From: Lachnospiraceae bacterium | GTDB taxonomy: Bacteria > Bacillota > Clostridia > Lachnospirales > Lachnospiraceae | Direction of reading: 5' to 3' | NCBI GenBank assembly: GCA_017412055.1 | Contig: JAFQOW010000007.1 | Location: 1-49,769, forward strand | Length of the DNA stretch: 49,769 nt | Part shown: piece after piece, positions 1 to 8,780 of the stretch | Numbering within the stretch: the stretch's first letter is position 1 | How the letters are laid out: each line of letters starts with the position of its first letter | Notes under the pieces: model-generated | What the model saw: the letters and a program-made list of their open reading frames with translations, nothing else | The model's database searches: none | Told to the model about the DNA's origin: nothing | Made by a program: the position numbers and the translations under genes

Positions 1-18
1 CCTCTGTCTAGAGGGACT

Positions 19-102
19 TGCTCCGCTTTGCGAGCCGAGCACGGTCAGCGTTAGCTGACATATTCTTCTCGTGCGAGTGCTCATCCTCGCGGAGCATTTT
101 TT
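19..102 (+). terminator. structured (multi-branched) intrinsic terminator
   Basis: TGCTCCGC (19-26) pairs with GCGGAGCA (89-96), directly followed by six T (97-102). Inside it GAGCAC (37-42) can pair with GTGCTC (77-82), and GTCAGC (44-49) with GCTGAC (54-59) across a GTTA loop. This gives a long branched stem ending in a T-run, as expected for a terminator of a plus-strand transcript that starts left of the window. CCTCT/AGAGG (1-5 and 10-14) forms one more small hairpin at the very edge. The RNA it belongs to is not visible. Confidence 0.55.
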
Positions 103-159
103 ATGATATAGGAAGTTCAGAGAACTTTCCTATATCATAAAGAAAGATTGGCAAATCTT
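102..159. repeat. two adjacent inverted repeats after the lipoprotein gene
   Basis: A 17-bp near-perfect inverted repeat (102-118 with 122-139; TATGATATAGGAA-GTTC arms, one extra T in the right arm) is followed by AAAGATT/AATCTTT (about 142-159). They lie just past the stop of the minus-strand lipoprotein gene. Neither strand has a clear T-run next to the large stem, so it may be an RNA 3'-end structure or a small palindromic repeat rather than a classical terminator. Confidence 0.4.
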
Positions 160-161
160 TA

Positions 162-725
162 TTATTCATAGCCACCCTCTGGCTGTGGCATATTTATAAA
201 CACGTCTTGTCCGCGCATTATACCTTTTAGTGTATCTAAAAATTCACAGATTTCTTTAGCTTCTTCATTCTCTGTTTTTATATCATAAATAGTCCAATTA
301 CCTTCCAATAAATATTCATTTCCATCTATTGTAAACTTAATATAAAACTCTTCCATAGGAATAGTAATGTAATTATTATCATCCTTTGAAAAATCTAACG
401 CATTTATATTTTTATCTATTTTATATACCTCATATTTTCTAATAAGCTCCTCTATTCGTTTTAAATCCCCATAGGAAATATTCCACTCTTCCTTTGCTTT
501 ACCTGCTGAAATCAAATCCTTCTGTATATAATTGTCGTATGTAGAAAATATATTCTTACTATCTGGATTATACCAATAAGCATATTCTATATTAAACTCT
601 TCACCTTTAACCTTTGACTCTGTACCAACCTTCTCTGTCACTTCTTCTTTTCCTTTTGAAACGCAACCCACTGACATAATCATCACAGTCGCTATTGCTA
701 ATAATAATATCTTCTTAACCATCAT
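162..725 (-). CDS. small lipoprotein of unknown function
   Basis: 187 aa. The N-terminus has a lysine pair, a hydrophobic stretch (residues 6-18) and then SVGC, a plausible lipobox, so the mature protein is probably lipid-anchored at Cys21 outside the membrane. The remainder is hydrophilic and acidic, with alternating strand-like segments (for example EFYIKFTIDGNEYLLEG near residues 126-142), and no catalytic motif that I recognise. GGAGGAGC lies a few bases before the ATG; the second codon is also ATG. It stands alone, behind the terminator of the Na/Pi transporter gene and followed by palindromes. No function is proposed. Confidence 0.75.
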   Translation of the reverse strand: MMVKKILLLAIATVMIMSVGCVSKGKEEVTEKVGTESKVKGEEFNIEYAYWYNPDSKNIFSTYDNYIQKDLISAGKAKEEWNISYGDLKRIEELIRKYEVYKIDKNINALDFSKDDNNYITIPMEEFYIKFTIDGNEYLLEGNWTIYDIKTENEEAKEICEFLDTLKGIMRGQDVFINMPQPEGGYE

Positions 726-763
726 TTTGCTCCTCCTTTAGATATAGTATTTTTAAATAAAAA

Positions 764-798
764 TAATAGGAACGCTGTTTATTTAACGTTCCTATTAT
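764..798 (-). terminator. terminator of the Na/Pi cotransporter gene
   Basis: TAATAGGAACG (764-774) pairs with CGTTCCTATTA (787-797). Read on the minus strand the stem is followed by ATTTTTATTT, consistent with intrinsic termination downstream of the gene that ends at 843. Confidence 0.6.
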
Positions 799-842
799 AT
801 ATGTGCCTTTTTTTTCTAATTATGTTGCAAAAAATTTAAATA

Positions 843-2609
843 TTACACAGGCAATGCATATCTTTCCTTGCAGTGAGCAAATTCTTCTGCAAATCTTACG
901 CTGTCATGCTTAACATTATCAAGATATCTATGTGTATCATATTCATCATCCTTAATCTCAATAAGGCTTACTGCGATATTTGAACAATGGTCTGATATTC
1001 TCTCAAAGTTTGTTGTAATATCAGAGAATACAAATCCCTGCTCTATTGTACACTTACCTTCACGAAGTCTTTCAATATGTCTATTCTTAAGCTCATCACT
1101 TAAGTAGTCAATCATTTCCTCAAGTGGCTCTACAGACTTAGCCATATCTATATCTTCCTCTTCAAATACTATAAGTGTCATATTCATTATATCTTCAATA
1201 GCTCTTGTGAATACTTCAAGCTCCTCCTGAGCCTTCTTTGAGAAATCCATTCCCTTATCATGAAGCTCTTTTGCTGATTCCATAATATTAATTGCATGGT
1301 CAGATATTCTCTCATAATCTCCAATACTATGCAGCAATAATGAAACTATTCTACTATCTTCCTCTGATATAGCCTTACTACTTAACTTAACAAGGTATGA
1401 CCCAAGCTGGTCCTCATACTTGTCAACTACAGATTCCATATGAACTACTTCCTCAGCTACACCTTCATCATAATTCTTAAGAAGGCTCATAGCCTTAATG
1501 ATTGATTCCTTTGAAATCTCAGCCATCTTATGTGCTACATTTCTACACTGCTCTACAGCAAAGCTTGGCTTCTCTAAGAAACGATAGTCAAGTAACTTAA
1601 TTTCTGTTTCCTCAGCATCTACTTCCATTTCCTTATCTCTGACTGTAAGACAAGCAAGCTTCTCTAAAAGCTTTCTACATGGAAGTAATATTAATGTTGC
1701 CGATACATTAAATATAGAATGTAATGTAGCTATTTCAGTTTCACTGATTGCTCCATCCATAAACGCAAAATCAACAAATGCATTTATAGTATAGAATACT
1801 ACCATAAAAATAACTGTTCCAAGCAAGTTAAAGTAAAGATGCACAAATGCTGTTCTTTTTCCATTCTTTGACGCACCAATGGATGAAATCATCGCTGTTA
1901 CACAAGTACCTATATTCTGACCCATAATAATAGGGAACGCTGTACCAAATGTTATAAGTCCATTCATAGACATAGCCTGTAAGATACCTACAGATGCCGA
2001 TGAGCTCTGAATAACCGCTGTCAATATGGCACCAGCAAGCAAACCAAGAATTGGGTTTGAAAATTTAACAAGTAACTCCTTAAACCAGTCAACCTCTGCA
2101 AGTGGCTTAATTGCACCTGTCATTATGTCCATACCTATCATAAGAATCGCAAAGCCTATAAGAATTGTTCCTAAATCCTGCTTCTTTGCCTTCTTAGAGA
2201 ACATAATCATCACTACACCAATAATAGCAAGAATAGGTGAAAATGATGTAGGCTTAAGCATATTCATAAAGAAGTTTCCGCCCTCTAAGCCCGCCAAGCT
2301 AAGTATCCAAGCTGTAGCAGTTGTACCTATATTAGCACCCATAATTATGCTGATAGCCTGTGATAATCTCATAATACCAGAGTTAACAAAACCTACTACC
2401 ATAACTGTAGTTGCTGATGAACTCTGTATAACTGCTGTAACTACAAATCCAAGTAATACGCCCATAATAGGATTAGATGTAAGCTTCTCTAATATTCTCT
2501 CTAGTTTACCACCTGCAAGCTTTGCAAGTCCATCACCCATAGTATTCATTCCATATAAGAATAATGCAAGGCCACCAATCATCGTCAAAAAGCTAAAAAA
2601 ATCAAACAT
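843..2609 (-). CDS. Na/Pi cotransporter family protein with PhoU-like C-terminal domain
   Basis: 588 aa from the chosen start. The N-terminal half is a polytopic membrane domain with two related QSSSA motifs (QSSSATTVMVV and QSSSASVGIL), the paired repeat that marks the NptA/PF02690 Na+/phosphate family. The C-terminal third (from about residue 345) is cytosolic and helical with PhoU-like repeats (SLLLHSIGDYERISDHAINI, then ITTNFERISDHCSNIAVSL). By family it takes up phosphate or acts in phosphate homeostasis at the membrane. Start: an upstream in-frame ATG at 2657 exists, but GGAGG with 6-nt spacing sits before the ATG at 2609 (MFDFFSF), where homology begins. Monocistronic with its own terminator. 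Function is confident at family level; the transported ion is not proven. Confidence 0.9.
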   Translation of the reverse strand: MFDFFSFLTMIGGLALFLYGMNTMGDGLAKLAGGKLERILEKLTSNPIMGVLLGFVVTAVIQSSSATTVMVVGFVNSGIMRLSQAISIIMGANIGTTATAWILSLAGLEGGNFFMNMLKPTSFSPILAIIGVVMIMFSKKAKKQDLGTILIGFAILMIGMDIMTGAIKPLAEVDWFKELLVKFSNPILGLLAGAILTAVIQSSSASVGILQAMSMNGLITFGTAFPIIMGQNIGTCVTAMISSIGASKNGKRTAFVHLYFNLLGTVIFMVVFYTINAFVDFAFMDGAISETEIATLHSIFNVSATLILLPCRKLLEKLACLTVRDKEMEVDAEETEIKLLDYRFLEKPSFAVEQCRNVAHKMAEISKESIIKAMSLLKNYDEGVAEEVVHMESVVDKYEDQLGSYLVKLSSKAISEEDSRIVSLLLHSIGDYERISDHAINIMESAKELHDKGMDFSKKAQEELEVFTRAIEDIMNMTLIVFEEEDIDMAKSVEPLEEMIDYLSDELKNRHIERLREGKCTIEQGFVFSDITTNFERISDHCSNIAVSLIEIKDDEYDTHRYLDNVKHDSVRFAEEFAHCKERYALPV

Positions 2610-2748
2610 TTCTTTCCTCCAATTGTTTTTCGAATCATTTTTCCTATGCAGATTCAAAAATTCTCTAGTTTATTATCATTTCAAATATATCTATACTATA
2701 TATTTGTTAAATGTGAATTCCCCTTGCGTTAAATTTATGTTAAATATA

Positions 2749-3105
2749 CTAAGCACACATTCCACCTATCATACCTCCACCTATACAAGTAAGCATTGCC
2801 CATACTGCCTGCATTCCACTTCCAAACATTTCACCGGTAATAATAGTTGAAACAATGGTTAACATTATAAAAAAAGAAAGACCTACAAGGATTCCCCACT
2901 TATATTTATTTTCTCTTTTTATCTTTCCCATAAGAAATCCACCAGCAAAATTTACGATTAAATAGATTATCACAATGCCTATACTCACTGCTCTCTCTGA
3001 CAGATTCATTTTATATAGCATAAGCGCCAAAATAAGTAATGATATAGCGCTCAACCCTATCATTACCAACACAACCTTTAATATTTGCAATATATTTTTC
3101 TTCAT
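2749..3105 (-). CDS. TIGR04086-type small membrane protein
   Basis: 118 aa with four predicted membrane segments (about residues 8-30, 40-58, 70-90, 95-117) and a short charged loop GKIKRENKYK in the middle. Layout, length and the Gly-rich end (GGGMIGGMCA) fit the TIGR04086/YrzE family of Firmicute membrane proteins, whose function is unknown. A GAGGGGAA ribosome site precedes the ATG. It starts 11 nt after the stop of the SpoIID-like gene, so the two are probably co-transcribed. Confidence 0.75.
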   Translation of the reverse strand: MKKNILQILKVVLVMIGLSAISLLILALMLYKMNLSERAVSIGIVIIYLIVNFAGGFLMGKIKRENKYKWGILVGLSFFIMLTIVSTIITGEMFGSGMQAVWAMLTCIGGGMIGGMCA

Positions 3106-3116
3106 TCTATTCCCCT

Positions 3117-4346
3117 CTAATTCAGCTCTGCGATTCTAGTTATTCCCACATATATCTGAGATATTTTATACCATGTTTTAAAATCAATAACTCCTGTCTT
3201 TGGCACTCCAAACACCCCTTGAAATGCCTCTACAGCTGCTTTTGTGTTTGCTCCAAATATTCCATCTGTAGCTATTCTAGGTATAGAAGAATATACCGAG
3301 CCAATTGCATCTAACTGCTCCTGTATCTGCCTTACTTTATCTCCACTACTTCCAACTGTCAGATTATATCCTGGCCATGATGACGGTATTCCCGATATAG
3401 CCTCCGCTGTATTTATATATACATCATCACCATAATAATATCGTAATATCTCTATAGGCGAATATCCTCTGTCTCCTAAATCCTTCGACCCCCACTGCGA
3501 CAACCAATTCGGGCATTTTACTCTCTTTCCGTCACAGTATTGGGTAAGTATAGGCTGACGCACCTCTGGTCTTGATACATATTGGTCAAATATCTCATCC
3601 ACAATCTGAGATATATTATCATAGATGTTTCGCCCATATATCCATTTATGATCATACGCAGTAGATGAGGTTATGGTAAAGCTATATCCTTTATTTCGAT
3701 ACCACTCTGTATACACTCTATTTAATGTAAATGACATAATCGCCAATATATTAGCTGTTATAGTAGCATCAGACCAGGTTGCGTATATTTCACTTGATGC
3801 TACATTTTTTATATAATCTGTATAAGATACATAGTAATCCTTTGCTGTACTATCTGATGGCGAGCCATCATGTACAATTATAGTTTCTGGTACTACCACT
3901 CTACTAAGTACGATTTCACCTGTTTCATTCATCGGCTTTATCTCAGCTTCCGCTATTTTAGGTGGATAATAGCCATACAATGTATGAGCAGGGATAACTA
4001 TATCACTTCCCTCTCTACTTTTAAGACTCCGTATCAATTTTACATTTTGAATAGCATTAGTTTTAGACAATATCTCAATTCCAGATATATCTACCGGCTC
4101 ATAATTGGGCGCAGATATTAGAGCTGAATACTCAGAATATGGCTGAACTATATTATCCTCTGTAAGACTAAGTGTTACTGGTGGTGCATCAAGCTCCACA
4201 CTTTCTGTCTGTCCTGAACTATTAGTGTTAAGCGTCTTTAATACTTCCTCTGGATTTCCTTCATAAGATAGATTTATGGTAGCATTCTCAATAGGAATGT
4301 TTTCCTCATCAGTTACATTGATTTGTAAAAAACCTATATTATCCAT
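3117..4346 (-). CDS. SpoIID/LytB-like protein with N-terminal beta-sandwich and C-terminal peptidoglycan-binding domain
   Basis: 409 aa. Residues about 5-105 look like a carboxypeptidase-regulatory/Cna-B-type beta-sandwich (INVTDEENIPIENATINLSY). The middle region (about 195-310) carries features of the SpoIID domain, notably WLSQWGSKDLGDRGYSPIEILRYYYG, which matches the family pattern MSQWGA...G.....IL..YY. Residues about 325-400 are a PG_binding_1 domain (VGSSGDKVRQIQEQLDAIG ... TDGIFGANTKAAVEAFQ). SpoIID proteins are lytic transglycosylases or amidase enhancers acting on cell wall in sporulation and elsewhere. There is no signal peptide or TM segment at the N-terminus, which is odd for a wall enzyme. 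AGGAG precedes the ATG by 6 nt. Confidence 0.75.
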   Translation of the reverse strand: MDNIGFLQINVTDEENIPIENATINLSYEGNPEEVLKTLNTNSSGQTESVELDAPPVTLSLTEDNIVQPYSEYSALISAPNYEPVDISGIEILSKTNAIQNVKLIRSLKSREGSDIVIPAHTLYGYYPPKIAEAEIKPMNETGEIVLSRVVVPETIIVHDGSPSDSTAKDYYVSYTDYIKNVASSEIYATWSDATITANILAIMSFTLNRVYTEWYRNKGYSFTITSSTAYDHKWIYGRNIYDNISQIVDEIFDQYVSRPEVRQPILTQYCDGKRVKCPNWLSQWGSKDLGDRGYSPIEILRYYYGDDVYINTAEAISGIPSSWPGYNLTVGSSGDKVRQIQEQLDAIGSVYSSIPRIATDGIFGANTKAAVEAFQGVFGVPKTGVIDFKTWYKISQIYVGITRIAELN

Positions 4347-4413
4347 AGCTACTCCTATAAGACTTTTTTATATGATATGCGAATATATATGAAAATAGAA
4401 TTTATAGACATAC

Positions 4414-4454
4414 AAAAACCTTCTATATCAGTTTCCTGACATAGAAGGTTTTTA
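4414..4454 (-). terminator. terminator of the split pfl operon
   Basis: AAAAACCTTCTATATCAG (from 4415) pairs with CTGACATAGAAGGTTTTT (to 4453) around a short loop. The minus strand reads the stem followed by the T-rich arm end, which fits termination after the 79-aa glycyl-radical gene. The next minus gene starts at 4346, about 70 nt on. Confidence 0.7.
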
Positions 4455-4484
4455 TCATTAATCTAAACGATTATTACTATTGAA

Positions 4485-4724
4485 TTATATAGCATTATGG
4501 AATGTACGTGCAATTACGTCATCCTGCTGCTCCTTTGTAAGCTTGATGAAGTTTACAGCATATCCTGAAACACGGATTGTAAGCTGTGGATACTTCTCTG
4601 GGTGCTGCTGAGCATCAAGTAATGTCTCTCTTACAAGTACATTAACATTAAGATGATGTCCACCTTTCTCTACATAACCATCGAGCATTGCTACTAAATT
4701 ATCCTTCTGAGCTTCTGTTACCAT
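4485..4724 (-). CDS. separate glycyl-radical domain polypeptide of pyruvate formate-lyase (GrcA-like)
   Basis: 79 aa that match only the last part of pyruvate formate-lyase: LDGY...[45 protein letters not shown]. The radical site is Gly54 in RVSGYAV. Its own ribosome site GAAAGGAG precedes the ATG by 7 nt, and the frame differs from that of the upstream body gene, so it is a deliberate separate gene. E. coli GrcA (YfiD) is a similar free radical domain that repairs broken PFL. Here the body gene lacks this domain, so the small protein should be essential for activity, as a subunit. A PFL-activating SAM enzyme, needed to make the radical, is not in the window. Confidence 0.92.
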   Translation of the reverse strand: MVTEAQKDNLVAMLDGYVEKGGHHLNVNVLVRETLLDAQQHPEKYPQLTIRVSGYAVNFIKLTKEQQDDVIARTFHNAI

Positions 4725-4780
4725 AACGATTCTCCTTTCATCAATTGAATGTTTATATTATAATCATTACTGTTTGCTTA

Positions 4781-6874
4781 TTAGCAACAACCACATCCGC
4801 CTTCAGCGTTCTTAATCTGCTCTTCTGTAAGCTCAATATCAAGATCACCAAGTACTGTGAATGTAGCATCCTTACCAAGTGCATCTGGAAGGATTGTGAA
4901 TGTGTTTGAAATACCATCCTGTGCGTTTGCAAATGGAAGCTTAGCTACTGATGATAATGATGCTAAAGCACCGTTCTCATCACGGCCGTGCATTGGGTTA
5001 GCACCTGGTGCAAGAGGAACTCCTGCCTTTCTACCATCTGGTGTGCTACCTGTGTTCTTACCATAAGCTACGTTTGATGTAATTGTTAAAATAGATGTTG
5101 TAGGAACAGCCTTTCTGTATGTTGGATGCTTTCTGATCATGTTCATGAAATCATCTACAAGGTCTACAGCTAACTGGTCTACTCTATCATCATTGTTACC
5201 ATACTTAGGGAAATCACCCTCGATTTCGTAATCAACTACGATACCCTGCTCATTTCTGATACACTTAACCTTAGCATACTTAATAGCACTAAGTGAGTCG
5301 GCAACTACTGAAAGTCCAGCGATACCTGTTGCAAACCATCTTGTTACGTCTCTATCATGAAGAGCCATCTGTAACTTCTCGTAGCAGTACTTATCATGCA
5401 TATAATGGATACAGTTAAGTGTCTGTACATAAAGACCTGCTAACCATTCCATCATAGCGTGGAACTTCTCCTGAACCTCATCATAATCAAGGTACTCAGA
5501 TGTGATTGGTCTATACTTTGGTCCAATCTGTGTAAGCTCCTTCTCATCTACACCACCATTGATAGCGTAAAGGAGACACTTAGCAAGGTTTGCTCTAGCT
5601 CCGAAGAACTGCATTTCCTTACCAACTCTCATTGAAGATACACAACAAGCGATTGCGTAATCATCACCGTGAGTTACTCTCATCATATCATCGTTCTCAT
5701 ACTGGATAGATGATGACTTAATAGACATCTCTGCACAGTATCTCTTCCAGTTCTCAGGAAGTCTTGTAGACCAAAGAACTGTCATGTTTGGCTCTGGAGA
5801 TGTACCTAAGTTATCAAGTGTATTTAAATATCTGTATGACATCTTTGTAACCATTGTACGTCCATCGATACCCATACCGCCAAGAACTTCTGTTACCCAT
5901 GTAGGGTCACCAGCGAATAATGCGTTATACTCTGGAATACGAGCAAATCTAACCATTCTTAACTTCATGATGAAGTGGTCAACGAACTCCTGAATCTGCT
6001 CCTCTGTATACTTACCAGCTGCTAAATCTCTTTCAGCATAAATATCAAGGAATGTAGATGTACGACCAAGTGACATAGCAGCACCGTTCTGCTCCTTAAC
6101 AGCAGCAAGATAACCGAAGTATGTCCACTGGATAGCTTCCTTAACGTCTGTAGCTGGCTTAGAGATATCATAACCGTAAATCTCACCTAACTTCTTTAAA
6201 TCCTTTAATGCAGAAACCTGATCTGCTAATTCTTCTCTAAGCTTGCAGTACTCTTCTGTCATATCACCTACAACTGAAGCGTGCTGAGCAACCTTATCTT
6301 CAATAAGACGATCTACACCGTAAAGTGCAACTCTTCTATAGTCACCGATGATACGTCCTCTACCGTATGCATCTGGAAGACCTGTAATAATATGAGCATG
6401 TCTAGCAGCTCTCATCTCTGGAGTATAGATTTCAAATACACCCTGATTGTGTGTCTTTCTCCAGTTTGTGAATACATTTATAATCTCAGGATCTACTTCA
6501 TAACCATATGACTTACAAGCTGTTACAGCTGTACGAATTCCACCAAATGGCATGAAAGCTCTCTTTAAAGGCTTATCTGTCTGGAAGCCTACTATTGTCT
6601 CTGTTTCCTTATTTAAGTAAGCTGCTGCATGAGAAGTAATTGTTGAAGGAACCTTAGTGTCCATATCGATAACACCACCGTTCTCTCTCTCCTGCTTGCT
6701 TAACTCCAATACCTGATTCCATAAATCAGTTGTAGCCTGTGTAGGTCCTGCTAAGAAATCCTTATCACCCTCATATGGCTTATAGTTTCTCTGAATGAAA
6801 TCTCTTAAATTGATTTCCTGTACCCACTTACCGTCTGTAAAGCCGGCCCATTCTGGCATCATTTCTCTCTTCAT
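4781..6874 (-). CDS. pflB: pyruvate formate-lyase, catalytic body lacking the glycyl-radical domain
   Basis: 697 aa against about 740-760 for normal PFL. It aligns by eye through the whole 10-strand barrel region and keeps the catalytic pair Cys410-Cys411 ([20 protein letters not shown]) and the substrate-pocket segment GNTPDGRK-like ([11 protein letters not shown]). Family reaction: pyruvate + CoA to acetyl-CoA + formate. The protein stops after ALGKD with a lineage-specific tail ending GGCGCC, exactly where the linker to the radical domain should begin; that domain is encoded next door (4485-4724). AGGAGG lies before the ATG and a strong promoter 70-100 nt upstream. The missing Gly-loop means it cannot work alone. 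Confidence 0.95.
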   Translation of the reverse strand: MKREMMPEWAGFTDGKWVQEINLRDFIQRNYKPYEGDKDFLAGPTQATTDLWNQVLELSKQERENGGVIDMDTKVPSTITSHAAAYLNKETETIVGFQTDKPLKRAFMPFGGIRTAVTACKSYGYEVDPEIINVFTNWRKTHNQGVFEIYTPEMRAARHAHIITGLPDAYGRGRIIGDYRRVALYGVDRLIEDKVAQHASVVGDMTEEYCKLREELADQVSALKDLKKLGEIYGYDISKPATDVKEAIQWTYFGYLAAVKEQNGAAMSLGRTSTFLDIYAERDLAAGKYTEEQIQEFVDHFIMKLRMVRFARIPEYNALFAGDPTWVTEVLGGMGIDGRTMVTKMSYRYLNTLDNLGTSPEPNMTVLWSTRLPENWKRYCAEMSIKSSSIQYENDDMMRVTHGDDYAIACCVSSMRVGKEMQFFGARANLAKCLLYAINGGVDEKELTQIGPKYRPITSEYLDYDEVQEKFHAMMEWLAGLYVQTLNCIHYMHDKYCYEKLQMALHDRDVTRWFATGIAGLSVVADSLSAIKYAKVKCIRNEQGIVVDYEIEGDFPKYGNNDDRVDQLAVDLVDDFMNMIRKHPTYRKAVPTTSILTITSNVAYGKNTGSTPDGRKAGVPLAPGANPMHGRDENGALASLSSVAKLPFANAQDGISNTFTILPDALGKDATFTVLGDLDIELTEEQIKNAEGGCGCC

Positions 6875-6951
6875 CTTGGTTTTTCCTCCTGTTTGTTATT
6901 AATAATTAAGTCGTTTTACACGACAATTATGTACTTCTTGTTTACACTCTA

Positions 6952-6980
6952 ATTATATGAGAATACTGTATACAAGTCAA
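6952..6980 (-). promoter_or_regulatory. promoter of the split pfl operon
   Basis: On the minus strand TTGACT (6980-6975), 17 nt, TATAAT (6957-6952). The predicted start is near 6945, giving a leader of about 70 nt to the pfl ATG. The leader holds a small hairpin GTCGT/ACGAC (about 6911-6924) that could be a regulatory or stability element. Confidence 0.75.
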
Positions 6981-7024
6981 TATTTCAAATTGTTCAAAAT
7001 TTAGTACATAAGTAAGTCATGCAG

Positions 7025-7090
7025 CACAAAAATTTATCGACGACGTTGAAATTAATTTATTAATTTCGGCGTCGAAGATGAATTTTTGTG
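7025..7090. terminator. 66-nt symmetric hairpin, probable 3' end of the rarA-thioesterase operon
   Basis: CACAAAAATT pairs with AATTTTTGTG, CGACG with CGTCG, and GAAATTAAT with ATTAATTTC, separated by three symmetric mismatched internal loops. It lies 20 nt after the thioesterase stop on the minus strand and just upstream of the pfl promoter. There is no long T-run outside the stem, so it may act as an RNA 3'-end barrier or be a small palindromic element. Confidence 0.45.
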
Positions 7091-7109
7091 GTATATGGCT
7101 TATATCCAT

Positions 7110-7520
7110 TTAATCCACAAATCCTTTCAACTTCTCATACATCTCTACATTATACTTTTTTAGTGAAATAAGCTTTCCATCTCCATCTATAAAACAATGC
7201 GTACTACTTCCTGTGTTTTTTTTCTCACCTGTAGCCTCATCAACTATTTCATAGCTAAATACTACTTTTGCTCCGTTAAATGACTCCACCTTTGTCTTCA
7301 CTATAACATTATCTCCAAATCTTACCATTGAATGATAATTACATGTAACTGACAATACAGGAATGAGCACACCTGCATCCTCTATAGTTTTCATATGGCA
7401 GCCTGCTTTTTCAAGCCAATCAATCCTCGCCTCTTCAAACCATCTAATATAATTTGAGTGATGCACTATAGACATCTTGTCTGTCTCATAATACTGCACC
7501 TTATGTACATATTCAGTCAT
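7110..7520 (-). CDS. acyl-CoA thioesterase, YbgC/FadM-type hotdog fold
   Basis: 136 aa, the usual length for a single 4HBT hotdog domain. The signature YYETDKMSIVHHSNYIRWFEEAR (residues 10-32) contains the conserved Asp and the H-x-x-Y-x-x-(F/W)-E pattern of YbgC/4-hydroxybenzoyl-CoA thioesterases; these hydrolyse acyl-CoA thioesters in the cytosol. It is the last gene of the six-gene unit, starting 9 nt after the coiled-coil gene. Its role in that company is unknown; it may simply be a passenger. Substrate cannot be told from sequence. Confidence 0.85.
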   Translation of the reverse strand: MTEYVHKVQYYETDKMSIVHHSNYIRWFEEARIDWLEKAGCHMKTIEDAGVLIPVLSVTCNYHSMVRFGDNVIVKTKVESFNGAKVVFSYEIVDEATGEKKNTGSSTHCFIDGDGKLISLKKYNVEMYEKLKGFVD

Positions 7521-7529
7521 AATCTTTTC

Positions 7530-8768
7530 CTACCTGTCCTCATATTTTTCCAATATTGCGATTATATCCTTCGCTATAACTGGATTCTTCTCTATCAATG
7601 TCTCTATTCTTTTTCTGCAATTCTCCAATGTATTTGTATTAAAGCTTATAGACTGCTTAAGCTTCTGTCTTCTTACATTAAGTGTCTGCCTAATCTGAGA
7701 CATTTCTCTTCCGTCTACTATGGCGTCTACCTGTGATGGCCATACTGATGAATCATATAAATTCAATTTATCAAGCTCTGTTATAAGACCTTCAACTGAC
7801 TTAAAGGTATTGTCAGAGTTTAAATGAAATGCTTCATGCTCTTTTTTTGCATTGATATATAACCTCCACAAATTATTTAATTCATGAGAGCTTTTTACAC
7901 CATGGGCGTCATACTTATATTCAATTCTACTCTGAACATTTACAAATAATAATTTATACTTATTCATAAGACCTATAGCCTTATTTAGCTTTCTTTCCGT
8001 CAGCTTCAGTGTCCTTACAGCCTCCTGATGCTTTAGCATAAGTGTTATTCCACATAATAATGTAATAATAACCACCCCATATATCCATATAGTATAATCT
8101 TCTCTTGTATTAAATTGCGCCCATATAAGAATACCTAGCATAATTACTGCTGTTATAGCACCTATCTTTGAAAGGGATTTTAAGATACTCATCTTTTCTA
8201 TAGCATCCTTCTTTTCCTGATTTAATGCTACCTTCTCTCCCTCTATATGATGCATATCAGTCTTTAGTCTCTGACTTTCCTGCTCATCCTCATACATTTC
8301 CTTTAAGATATCCTGTATTTCATCCTCATGGCGCTGCATATACATATACTTGCTCTCAGGAATCTTTGTAGAATGCTCCTTTAAACTCTTTTTGTCCTCT
8401 CGCAATGTAATTATTCTTCTTGCATAATATTCTACATTTCCCTTGATAGGCTCTTCCATATTTTCTATGGCTATAATATCATTAATATAACCATTTACAG
8501 CATCGTATTCCTTCTTGGCACTGTCTATTCTCTTTTCGCAGATAACCATCTGCTCACATATATGTTCTACACTTGTTTTCTTTTGTTCAAATGTATTGCT
8601 TACTCTATCCTCAACTATAGCCTGCTCTATAATCTCCTTGTCCAGAGGCTCATACATTTTTCCTATATCTTCGATGCCTTCACTTTTTATCTTCTCATAT
8701 AGATTTTCCCCATCAAAGATAATCTCTTCTTTTACAGTCTTACTCTTTAACCATTTAAAAAATCCCAT
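7530..8768 (-). CDS. membrane-anchored coiled-coil protein of the DUF5716/DUF5717 operon
   Basis: 412 aa, not a family I can name. Residues about 50-200 are heptad-rich and highly charged (coiled coil), followed by two close membrane segments (about 201-219 and 226-243: AITAVIMLGILIWAQF and IWIYGVVIITLLCGITLML), then a second long coiled-coil/helical region to the C-terminus. The topology suggests two cytosolic helical arms held at the membrane by a hairpin. AAGGAGG precedes the ATG. It begins 12 nt after the TPR-like gene. It could anchor the Hsp70-like/DUF5717 partners at the membrane; that is inference from order and topology only. Confidence 0.7.
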   Translation of the reverse strand: MGFFKWLKSKTVKEEIIFDGENLYEKIKSEGIEDIGKMYEPLDKEIIEQAIVEDRVSNTFEQKKTSVEHICEQMVICEKRIDSAKKEYDAVNGYINDIIAIENMEEPIKGNVEYYARRIITLREDKKSLKEHSTKIPESKYMYMQRHEDEIQDILKEMYEDEQESQRLKTDMHHIEGEKVALNQEKKDAIEKMSILKSLSKIGAITAVIMLGILIWAQFNTREDYTIWIYGVVIITLLCGITLMLKHQEAVRTLKLTERKLNKAIGLMNKYKLLFVNVQSRIEYKYDAHGVKSSHELNNLWRLYINAKKEHEAFHLNSDNTFKSVEGLITELDKLNLYDSSVWPSQVDAIVDGREMSQIRQTLNVRRQKLKQSISFNTNTLENCRKRIETLIEKNPVIAKDIIAILEKYEDR

Positions 8769-8780
8769 ATTGCCTCCTTC

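Noticed and set aside
1-18. CCTCTnnnnAGAGGGACT at the left edge also found in the toxin leader at the right end (minus strand 49553-49535)
   Set aside because: Short hairpin motif with different loops and flanks; one match is not enough to claim a second toxin module outside the window.
2026-2850. 274-codon plus-strand open frame
   Set aside because: Antisense to the Na/Pi cotransporter gene, which has clear family motifs; the antisense product is low-complexity Ile/Ser/Pro-rich.
4725-4780. The split in pfl as a frameshift or sequencing error
   Set aside because: The gap is 56 nt, holds a proper GAAAGGAG site, and has no PFL-like residues in any frame; the body has an extra tail not found in joined PFL.
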